Source: Lithodes maja (Eukaryota; Arthropoda; Malacostraca; Decapoda; Lithodidae). From it: a stretch of DNA of 64,000 nucleotides. The notes under the pieces are model-generated. The model did not search any database. It was given only the letters and a program-made list of their open reading frames with translations, and had not been told where the DNA came from. The translations under genes and the position numbers were made by a program. Positions 1-9,651 of the stretch are shown here, piece by piece. The DNA lies in the NCBI GenBank assembly GCA_037953745.1, contig JBAKBP010007427.1, positions 1-64,000 of the forward strand, written 5' to 3'. Each line of letters opens with the position of its first letter. Position 1 is the stretch's first letter.

Positions 1-872
1 AGGTGTTCATCAAGTTCAGCCTGCAAGATTGCATTATCTGCGTCATTACTGGCATGTTTCAAAGTGGTCTTAGCTAGGTCACAGGTCGAGCAAGTATCAG
101 TATTTGGTGGTGAGAAGGAGAGTTCTTTACTTTTGAAAACTTTCCGGTAATAACTTTCCTTGACTACGCTGTTGTTAGGATAATTCTCAGCCATCCAGGT
201 AGAATACAGGTGGTACATCCGGCTTAAACTCAACGATGTCTCTAGGTACCGCAAATTGGGCGATTTGGCTCTGCTATAATGGCTGGTAACGCTGGGGAAT
301 GATGCAATGTGTTTGTGCACACGCTTTGCATCAGGACCTGCAATGGTGACACGGTTCTTGTGTTGCCCGCGGCCGTCTCTCTTCGGTGTACCAGTGTCAC
401 TCACGTGGGTCAGGGCATTCTCTAATCTTGTCCTACCTATGGCTAAAATGTTGATGAAGGCTGTCTTGCAAATATTATAAGTTGTAGACTGGTAGGAGAG
501 AGTAAATTTGCGGGTGCATGACCGATGGGGACCAGGGTTGTTGATGTCGGCAGGCTTTCTTCGTCGTTTCACTGGCACTGACAGAACTTGTTTCTGAATG
601 ACGGTATTCTGGACTAACCAATCTCCAGTTTGCCAGAAGTTATTGTGGATTGCTTGGCGGATAGGTTCAGCAATTTTATCGTAGCATCCATCATTGCAAG
701 GCGGTCCAATAACTCTAGCATTCACTGTATTTCCTGTTTCGCGGCTGAGATATTCCTTCCCAGAATTTCTCTTGTTCCTGGCGATTATTTCAGACCAATT
801 GTCCGGGTTACACCTCTTTTTTATAGGTGGGGGTGGGCTCCCACTATCACTCTCACTCTCACTATCACTCAT
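1..872 (-). CDS. N-terminal part of a D-D-E-like transposase (copy A)
   Basis: The start codon is at 870-872 and about 290 codons are visible before the window edge. The frame is the same as the N-terminal half of the copy B protein. It opens with an acidic serine-rich stretch (MSDSESESDSGS), then a basic segment (KKRCNPDNW), then a CxxxC pair (CNDGC) and further Cys residues before the catalytic core. The core D-D-E residues lie beyond the window here. No stop or frameshift is visible in this portion, so this copy could be intact outside the window. Function as transposase is inferred from copy B and its terminal inverted repeats. Confidence 0.7.
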   Translation of the reverse strand, partial: MSDSESESDSGSPPPPIKKRCNPDNWSEIIARNKRNSGKEYLSRETGNTVNARVIGPPCNDGCYDKIAEPIRQAIHNNFWQTGDWLVQNTVIQKQVLSVPVKRRRKPADINNPGPHRSCTRKFTLSYQSTTYNICKTAFINILAIGRTRLENALTHVSDTGTPKRDGRGQHKNRVTIAGPDAKRVHKHIASFPSVTSHYSRAKSPNLRYLETSLSLSRMYHLYSTWMAENYPNNSVVKESYYRKVFKSKELSFSPPNTDTCSTCDLAKTTLKHASNDADNAILQAELDEH

Positions 873-1300
873 TGTTCAGGGAAGCACTGCAACACGGTCA
901 AAACGGCACAAAAACAACACCAGGTGCGAGGTAAACGATCCGTACGGCGTGAGAGCTGAGCTAGACTGTATTGTGGCGGGAGAACAGAGAGCAACGCGCG
1001 CCGTGAGTGGCTGAGCTGGCGCCCACGCGGTACCATAGCCGGGCTGTCATTGGCTGGCTGAACACACGCTGCCTGGGTGGCGCATATCACCCTCTGCGAT
1101 GCAGAAACGAGGGCAAGTCAAACGCCCTGTCAACAGGGAAGAAAGTGCGTCGCACTTTATGCGATTTTCAACCATGTGACATTCTCAAATATAGCTCCCT
1201 ACCACGGCTCCAGATTCGAAAAGGATGTGGCAATATAATGCGATAATATAACGGGTTTTGCCAGAGGTGGCGGTTATCACGTTCTGCGAATGAGCGCCTC
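1..1300 (-). mobile_element. TIR DNA transposon, copy A (right end only)
   Basis: This segment is almost identical to 11,245-12,545 of copy B, with only a handful of substitutions and 1-nt indels visible. It ends at 1300 with the same terminal sequence (inverse of GAGGCGCTCATTCGCAGAAC). The window cuts off its left part. Bases 873-1300 are the non-coding 5' side of the element: promoter and leader in its own orientation plus the terminal repeat. The outer flank is a 6-base AACTGT followed directly by 69-bp satellite units. The near identity of the two copies implies recent movement or a recent segmental duplication. Confidence 0.85.
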
Positions 1301-1306
1301 AACTGT

Positions 1307-4300
1307 CTGGTACCCCCTTAATTATGTGTTAACTAAATATTTCCGTTACCGCAGCTATTTATGAACCCAACACTACTGGTACCGCCTTAATTATGTGTTA
1401 ACTAAATATTTCCGTTACCGCAGCTATTTATGAACCCAACACTACTGGTACCCCCTTAATTATGTGTTAACTAAATATTTCCGTTACCGCAGCTATTTAT
1501 GAACCCAACACTACTGGTACCGCCTTAATTATGTGTTAACTAAATATTTCCGTTACCGCAGCTATTTATGAACCCAACACTACTGGTACCCCCTTAATTA
1601 TGTGTTAACTAAATATTTCCGTTACCGCAGCTATTTATAAACCCAACACTACTGGTACCCCCTTAATTATGTGTTAACTAAATATTTCCGTTACCGCAGC
1701 TATTTATAAACCCAACACTACTGGTACCCCCTTAATTATGTGTTAACTAAATATTTCCGTTACCGCAGCTATTTATAAACCCAACACTACTGGTACCCCT
1801 TAATTATGTGTTAACTAAATATTTCCGTTACCGCAGCTATTTATAAACCCAACACTACTGGTACCCCCTTAATTATGTGTTAACTAAATATTTCCGTTAC
1901 CGCAGCTATTTATAAACCCAACACTACTGGTACCCCCTTAATTATGTGTTAACTAAATATTTCCGTTACCGCAGCTATTTATAAACCCAACACTACTGGT
2001 ACCCCCTTAATTATGTGTTAACTAAATATTTCCGTTACCGCAGCTATTTATAAACCCAACACTACTGGTACCCCCTTAATTATGTGTTAACTAAATATTT
2101 CCGTTACCGCAGCTATTTATAAACCCAACACTACTGGTACCCCCTTAATTATGTGTTAACTAAATATTTCCGTTACCGCAGCTATTTATAAACCCAACAC
2201 TACTGGTACCCCCTTAATTATGTGTTAACTAAATATTTCCGTTACCGCAGCTATTTATAAACCCAACACTACTGGTACCCCCTTAATTATGTGTTAACTA
2301 AATATTTCCGTTACCGCAGCTATTTATAAACCCAACACTACTGGTACCCCCTTAATTATGTGTTAACTAAATATTTCCGTTACCGCAGCTATTTATAAAA
2401 CCCAACACTACTGGTACCCCCTTAATTATGTGTTAACTAAATATTTCCGTTACCGCAGCTATTTATAAACCCAACACTACTGGTACCCCCTTAATTATGT
2501 GTTAACTAAATATTTCCGTTACCGCAGCTATTTATAAACCCAACACTACTGGTACCCCCTTAATTATGTGTTAACTAAATATTTCCGTTACCGCAGCTAT
2601 TTATAAACCCAACACTACTGGTACCCCCTTAATTATGTGTTAACTAAATATTTCCGTTACCGCAGCTATTTATAAACCCAACACTACTGGTACCCCCTTA
2701 ATTATGTGTTAACTAAATATTTCCGTTACCGCAGCCATTTATAAACCCAACACTACTGGTACCCCCTTAATTATGTGTTAACTAAATATTTCCGTTACCG
2801 CAGCCATTTATAAACCCAACACTACTGGTACCCCCTTAATTATGTGTTAACTAAATATTTCCGTTACCGCAGCCTATTTATAAACCCAACACTACTGGTA
2901 CCCCCTTAATTATGTGTTAACTAAATATTTCCGTTACCGCAGCTATTTATAAACCCAACACTACTGGTACCCCCTTAATTATGTGTTAACTAAATATTTC
3001 CGTTACCGCAGCTATTTATAAACCCAACACTACTGGTACCCCTTAATTATGTGTTAACTAAATATTTCCGTTACCGCAGCTATTTATAAACCCAACACTA
3101 CTGGTACCCCCTTAATTATGTGTTAACTAAATATTTCCGTTACCGCAGCTATTTATAAACCCAACACTACTGGTACCCCCTTAATTATGTGTTAACTAAA
3201 TATTTCCGTTACCGCAGCTATTTATAAACCCAACACTACTGGTACCCCCTTAATTATGTGTTAACTAAATATTTCCGTTACCGCAGCTATTTATAAACCC
3301 AACACTACTGGTACCCCCTTAATTATGTGTTAACTAAATATTTCCGTTACCGCAGCTATTTATAAACCCAACACTACTGGTACCCCCTTAATTATGTGTT
3401 AACTAAATATTTCCGTTACCGCAGCTATTTATAAACCCAACACTACTGGTACCCCCTTAATTATGTGTTAACTAAATATTTCCGTTACCGCAGCTATTTA
3501 TAAACCCAACACTACTGGTACCCCCTTAATTATGTGTTAACTAAATATTTCCGTTACCGCAGCTATTTATAAACCCAACACTACTGGTACCCCCTTAATT
3601 ATGTGTTAACTAAATATTTCCGTTACCGCAGCTATTTATAAACCCAACACTACTGGTACCCCCTTAATTATGTGTTAACTAAATATTTCCGTTACCGCAG
3701 CTATTTATAAACCCAACACTACTGGTACCCCCTTAATTATGTGTTAACTAAATATTTCCGTTACCGCAGCTATTTATAAACCCAACACTACTGGTACCCC
3801 CTTAATTATGTGTTAACTAAATATTTCCGTAATACCGCAGCTATTTATAAACCCAACACTACTGGCCCCCTTAATTATGTGTTAACTAAATATTTCCGTT
3901 ACCGCAGCTATTTATAAACCCAACACTACTGGTACCCCCTTAATTATGTGTTAACTAAATATTTCCGTTACCGCAGCTATTTATAAACCCAACACTACTG
4001 GTACCCCCTTAATTATGTGTTAACTAAATATTTCCGTTACCGCAGCTATTTATAAACCCAACACTACTGGTACCCCCTTAATTATGTGTTAACTAAATAT
4101 TTCCGTTACCGCAGCTATTTATAAACCCAACACTACTGGTACCCCCTTAATTATGTGTTAACTAAATATTTCCGTTACCGCAGCTATTTATAAACCCAAC
4201 ACTACTGGTACCCCCTTAATTATGTGTTAACTAAATATTTCCGTTACCGCAGCTATTTATAAACCCAACACTACTGGTACCCCCTTAATTATGTGTTAAC

Positions 4301-5532
4301 TAAATATTTCCGTTACCGCAGCTATTTATAAACCCAACACTACTGGTACCCCCTTAATTATGTGTTAACTAAATATTTCCGTTACCGCAGCTATTTATAA
4401 ACCCAACACTACTGGTACCCCCTTAATTATGTGTTAACTAAATATTTCCGTTACCGCAGCTATTTATAAACCCAACACTACTGGTACCCCCTTAATTATG
4501 TGTTAACTAAATATTTCCGTTACCGCAGCTATTTATAAACCCAACACTACTGGTACCCCCTTAATTATGTGTTAACTAAATATTTCCGTTACCGCAGCTA
4601 TTTATAAACCCAACACTACTGGTACCCCCTTAATTATGTGTTAACTAAATATTTCCGTTACCGCAGCTATTTATAAACCCAACACTACTGGTACCCCCTT
4701 AATTATGTGTTAACTAAATATTTCCGTTACCGCAGCTATTTATAAACCCAACACTACTGGTACCCCCTTAATTATGTGTTAACTAAATATTTCCGTTACC
4801 GCAGCTATTTATAAACCCAACACTACTGGTACCCCCTTAATTATGTGTTAACTAAATATTTCCGTTACCGCAGCTATTTATAAACCCAACACTACTGGTA
4901 CCCCCTTAATTATGTGTTAACTAAATATTTCCGTTACCGCAGCTATTTATAAACCCAACACTACTGGTACCCCCTTAATTATGTGTTAACTAAATATTTC
5001 CGTTACCGCAGCTATTTATAAACCCAACACTACTGGTACCCCCTTAATTATGTGTTAACTAAATATTTCCGTTACCGCAGCTATTTATAAACCCAACACT
5101 ACTGGTACCCCCTTAATTATGTGTTAACTAAATATTTCCGTTACCGCAGCTATTTATAAACCCAACACTACTGGTACCCCCTTAATTATGTGTTAACTAA
5201 ATATTTCCGTTACCGCAGCTATTTATAAACCCAACACTACTGGTACCCCCTTAATTATGTGTTAACTAAATATTTCCGTTACCGCAGCTATTTATAAACC
5301 CAACACTACTGGTACCCCCTTAATTATGTGTTAACTAAATATTTCCGTTGCCGCAGCTATTTATAAACCCAACACTACTGGTACCCCCTTAATTATGTGT
5401 TAACTAAATATTTCCGTTACCGCAGCTATTTATAAACCCAACACTACTGGTACCCCCTTAATTATGTGTTAACTAAATATTTCCGTTACCGCAGCTATTT
5501 ATGAACCCAACACTACTGGTACCGCCTTAATT
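1307..5532. repeat. 69-bp satellite array, left block
   Basis: About 61 head-to-tail copies of a 69-bp unit (GGTACCCCCTTAATTATGTG, then TTAACTAAATATTTCCGTTA, then the rest). Copies are nearly identical over most of the block; isolated indels occur near 1795, 2399, 2870, 3041 and 3830. The first five units carry TATTTATGAACCC instead of TATTTATAAACCC and alternate GGTACCCCC with GGTACCGCC, a dimeric pattern lost in the homogenised interior. There are no spacers, no ORF and no RNA-gene features. The array starts 6 bases after the end of transposon copy A. Confidence 0.97.
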
Positions 5533-6993
5533 GTGCTTAACTGTGCTTCCGTGCTGACTCCCTGCCTAGGCAAACTCTTTCGTCTCTGTCTATCCTCTAA
5601 CGTCTTCCCTTCATGCTGGAAGTTTGCTCACATTCAACCTGTCCCAAAGAAGGGTGACCGCTCTCAACCCTCCAACTATCGTCCAATTGCTCTTATCTCT
5701 TGTCTTTCTAAAGTTTTTGAAACTATTCTTGCTTCCAAATTTCTTAAGCATTTCTCTTCTCATAATCTGCTCTCAGATCGCCAGTATGGCTTCCTTAAGG
5801 GTCGCTCTACTGGTGATCTTCTTTCATATCTTACTAACTCTTGGTCATCCTCCTTTCGGGACTTCGGTGAGACTTTTTCTATTGCACTAGACATATCGAA
5901 AGCCTTCGATAGAGTCTGGCATAAATCTTTAATTTCTAAACTACCCTCCTTCGGTTTCTATCCCTCCATCTGTGCCTTTGTCTCTAATTTCCTTTCCGGC
6001 CGTTCCATAGCTGCGGTTGTGGACGGCCATTGTTCACTTCCTCACCCTATAAACTCCGGTGTTCCTCAGGGCTCTGTCCTATCTCCTATTCTCTTTCTAA
6101 TTTTTATAAATGATCACCTTAACTGTACCTTAATTCCCATCCATTCATACGCAGACGACTCAACCTTACACTACTCCATTAGTTTTTCAGAACGTCCCAG
6201 CCAGCAATCCCTCAACGACAAACGTAATGAAGCCATAGAACTCTTAAATTCTGATCTAAATACTATTTCCAATTGGGGCAGAGAAAACCTTGTTAATTTT
6301 AATGCTTCCAAAACCCAATTTCTACATCTATCTACCCGTCAGGATCTCCCAGCGGACTATCCCTTATTCTTCAACAATACAAAAATCAACCCTTCATCTT
6401 CTCTCAATATTCTTGGTGTCTCTTTTTCTTCTGCTCTCATTTGGAAGGACCATATTACCAGTCTTGCTAAGGCAGCCTCCCAGAAGCTGGGTGTGCTCAA
6501 CCGCCTTAGGGGGTTCTTTTCCCCTGCACAGCTTCTTGCTCTGTACAGGGGCATAGTGCGCCCTTGTATTGAGTATTGTTCACATGTGTGGGGAGGTTCC
6601 TCTCACACCGCTCTCCTAGACAAAGTTGAAAGGAAGGCCTTTCGTATCATTAACTCCCGTCCACTCACCAACTCTCTGCAATCTCTCTCTCTTCGCCGCA
6701 ATGTTGCATCTCTCTCGCTATTCTATCGCTACTATAATAATCAGTGTTCCTCAGAGCTATCCCAGTGCATACCACCTCCTTTACGTAGGGCACGTGGTAC
6801 CCGTCTTGCAACTCAATCCCACCCCTACTCTGTGCAACTCTCCAACCCAAGAGTGAAACGTTACTCTCAAACTTTCTTCTACTCTACATCTGAGCTCTGG
6901 AACTCTCTCCCAGAATCAGTCTTTCCCTCTTCCTATGACTTAAATTGCTTCAAACTCTGTGTGTCCAGGCATTTTGGCTCGAACGTCCCTTGA
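5533..6993 (+). CDS. LINE reverse transcriptase, C-terminal 486 codons
   Basis: The product is the RT and C-terminal region of a non-LTR retrotransposon ORF2, which copies element RNA into DNA at the target site. Visible RT blocks are the palm motif with LDISKAFDRVWH near residue 117, GVPQGSVLSPILF near 176, and catalytic YADD at residues 206-209. The C-terminal end carries RRNVASLSLFYRYY and ELWNSLPESV, typical of LINE tails. The apurinic-type endonuclease that should precede RT is missing, removed by 5' truncation, and the listed start is just the first Met after the junction. The frame is unbroken, so the insertion is not old, but the copy cannot be autonomous. Confidence 0.92.
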   Translation: MLNCASVLTPCLGKLFRLCLSSNVFPSCWKFAHIQPVPKKGDRSQPSNYRPIALISCLSKVFETILASKFLKHFSSHNLLSDRQYGFLKGRSTGDLLSYLTNSWSSSFRDFGETFSIALDISKAFDRVWHKSLISKLPSFGFYPSICAFVSNFLSGRSIAAVVDGHCSLPHPINSGVPQGSVLSPILFLIFINDHLNCTLIPIHSYADDSTLHYSISFSERPSQQSLNDKRNEAIELLNSDLNTISNWGRENLVNFNASKTQFLHLSTRQDLPADYPLFFNNTKINPSSSLNILGVSFSSALIWKDHITSLAKAASQKLGVLNRLRGFFSPAQLLALYRGIVRPCIEYCSHVWGGSSHTALLDKVERKAFRIINSRPLTNSLQSLSLRRNVASLSLFYRYYNNQCSSELSQCIPPPLRRARGTRLATQSHPYSVQLSNPRVKRYSQTFFYSTSELWNSLPESVFPSSYDLNCFKLCVSRHFGSNVP

Positions 6994-7099
6994 TTTTGGC
7001 CCTGTCACTCTTTCAACTATGGGGGAGGCACTCGCTATAGGCAGTTATGCCTTTTGCCTCCCTCAATCACATAGAAAAAAAAAAAAAAAAAAAAAAAAA
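5533..7099 (+). mobile_element. 5'-truncated LINE inserted in the satellite
   Basis: A non-LTR retrotransposon fragment interrupts the satellite in register. The unit stops at ...CCTTAATT before 5533 and resumes with ATTATGTGTTAAC after a poly-A tract (about 7075-7099). The LINE contributes a reverse transcriptase ORF and about 80 bp of 3' UTR. At least AATT is repeated on both sides, although the poly-A makes the exact target duplication ambiguous. A diverged relative lies at 26,972-28,170. Clade not certain: Jockey- or CR1-like by RT sequence and poly-A tail. Confidence 0.9.
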
Positions 7100-8743
7100 T
7101 TATGTGTTAACTAAATATTTCCGTTACCGCAGCTATTTATGAACCCAACACTACTGGTACCCCCTTAATTATGTGTTAACTAAATATTTCCGTTACCGCA
7201 GCTATTTATGAACCCAACACTACTGGTACCGCCTTAATTATGTGTTAACTAAATATTTCTGTTACCGCAGCTATTTATGAACCCAACACTACTGGTACCC
7301 CCTTAATTATGTGTTAACTAAATATTTCCGTTACCGCAGCTATTTATAAACCCAACACTACTGGTACCCCCTTAATTATGTGTTAACTAAATATTTCCGT
7401 TACCGCAGCTATTTATAAACCCAACACTACTGGTACCCCCTTAATTATGTGTTAACTAAATATTTCCGTTACCGCAGCTATTTATAAACCCAACACTACT
7501 GGTACCCCCTTAATTATGTGTTAACTAAATATTTCCGTTACCGCAGCTATTTATAAACCCAACACTACTGGTACCCCCTTAATTATGTGTTAACTAAATA
7601 TTTCCGTTACCGCAGCTATTTATAAACCCAACACTACTGGTACCCCCTTAATTATGTGTTAACTAAATATTTCCGTTACTGCAGCTATTTATAAACCCAA
7701 CACTACTGGTACCCCCTTAATTATGTGTTAACTAAATATTTCCGTTACCGCAGCTATTTATAAACCCAACACTACTGGTACCCCCTTAATTATGTGTTAA
7801 CTAAATATTTCCGTTACCGCAGCTATTTATAAACCCAACACTACTGGTACCCCCTTAATTATGTGTTAACTAAATATTTCCGTTACCGCAGCTATTTATA
7901 AACCCAACACTACTGGTACCCCCTTAATTATGTGTTAACTAAATATTTCCGTTACCGCAGCTATTTATAAACCCAACACTACTGGTACCCCCTTAATTAT
8001 GTGTTAACTAAATATTTCCGTTACCGCAGCTATTTATAAACCCAACACTACTGGTACCCCCTTAATTATGTGTTAACTAAATATTTCCGTTACCGCAGCT
8101 ATTTATAAACCCAACACTACTGGTACCCCCTTAATTATGTATTAACTAAATATTTCCGTTACCGCAGCTATTTATAAACCCAACACTACTGGTACCCCCT
8201 TAATTATGTGTTAACTAAATATGTCCGTTACCGCAGCTATTTATAAACCCAACACTACTGGTACCCCCTTAATTATGTGTTAACTAAATATGTCCGTTAC
8301 CGCAGCTATTTATAAACCCAACACTACTGGTACCCCCTTAATTATGTGTTAACTAAATATTTCCGTTACCGCAGCTATTTATAAACCCAACACTACTGGT
8401 ACCCCCTTAATTATGTGTTAACTAAATATTTCCGTTACCGCAGCTATTTATAAACCCAACACTACTGGTACCCCCTTAATTATGTGTTAACTAAATATTT
8501 CCGTTACCGCAGCTATTTATAAACCCAACACTACTGGAACCCCCTTAATTATGTGTTAACTAAATATTTCCGTTACCGCAGCTATTTATAAACCCAACAC
8601 TACTGGTACCCCCTTAATTATGTGTTAACTAAATATTTCCGTTACCGCAGCTATTTATAAACCCAACACTACTGGTACCCCCTTAATTATGTGTTAACTA
8701 AATATTTCCGTTACCGCAGCTATTTATAAACCCAACACTACTG
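7100..8743. repeat. 69-bp satellite array, right block
   Basis: About 24 further copies of the 69-bp unit, continuing in phase from the LINE junction. The first three units again have the ATGAACCC and GGTACCGCC variants found at the far left edge (1310-1600). The rest are the homogenised ATAAACCC type. Scattered single changes include ATGTCCG in two adjacent units near 8222 and 8291. The block ends mid-unit at ...CACTACTG, immediately against the terminal repeat of transposon copy B. Confidence 0.97.
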
Positions 8744-8775
8744 GAGGCGCTCATTCGCAGAACGTGTTGACCGCC
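8744..8775 (+). repeat. Left terminal inverted repeat, copy B
   Basis: The first 23 bases match perfectly the inverse of 12,523-12,545; the next bases (TTGACCGCC against ATAACCGCC) match imperfectly. The same terminus ends copy A at 1300. It probably forms the transposase binding and cleavage site, which is inferred. Confidence 0.88.
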
Positions 8776-9130
8776 CAAAATAAGAAACGGAGCAAATCGC
8801 GTCTGAAGTTTGCCGACTTATAAAAAGTTGTAACTATCAGACCCGATTTAGGAGAGAGGTGACAGTGTTTTCAAAATGTTCGGAAAATAGTATCTAGGTA
8901 CGTACCACAAAAAAAAAAATAATAAATTGCTTGTTATTTATCGCAGAACATGATAGTTGCCCAAAATAAAAAAAGGAGTAAATCGCGTCTGAAGTTTGCC
9001 GACTTATAAAAAGCTGTAACTATCAAACCCGATTAAGGAGAGAGGTGACAGTGTTTTCAAAATGTGCGGAAAATAGTATCTAGCCATGAACCACAAAAAA
9101 AAAAATAATAAATTGCTTGTAATTAATAGT
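8757..9130. repeat. Subterminal tandem duplication, 187-bp period
   Basis: Two diverged copies of about 187 bp lie next to the left terminal repeat. Each starts GCAGAAC(G/A)TG, passes through AAATCGCGTCTGAAGTTTGC and ends CACAAAAAAAAAAATAATAA. The second copy therefore carries a second, mutated version of the inner terminal repeat. Duplicated subterminal regions often hold transposase-binding sites. From 9131 to 9651 the sequence is AT-rich with no recognisable feature. Confidence 0.8.
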
Positions 9131-9651
9131 AACGTGAGTGTGATTGAAATAATCCCATGATTTTATAACCCCATATCAATTCAATACTGTAGAAACGTTT
9201 AGAAAAAGCAAATGTATAACAATAAAACATAAATAATATTATCAGTTAATAATAATAAGACATGGAAGAGTAGGGTAAGATAATAGAAACATAATTTTAT
9301 AAAATTAATAAGCGATAATAAAGATTAGAAAATGGAGGAAGACATGGTGAATAATAATGAATAAGTAAAACACAAGAATAGAGTAATAATTTTGCTACTT
9401 TAATGTTATTGATTTATTATTATAGAAAGTAAGCTAGTATTACTGTTAATTAATTAATTTGGGATATTTTATTCAGCTTGGGAAGGACATGATTTTACAA
9501 AATTTTAATCAAAGGAAGGAATTTGATGGCTAGTTACTATAATGTTCTTGTGTAAAGATTGCTATTGTTTAACAATTTTACCTTACTAAAATGCATTATT
9601 ACTCTATTCTATTGTTACATTAAATTTTATATATTCATACTCACCGAGTAG

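Noticed and set aside
630..1246. Plus-strand small ORFs in copy A and their twins at 11,874-12,334
   Set aside because: They are conserved only because the two transposon copies are nearly identical DNA; they are antisense shadows of the transposase and its leader.
1307..8743. CRISPR-like regular array
   Set aside because: The 69-bp units are contiguous with no unique spacers; this is satellite DNA in a eukaryotic genome.
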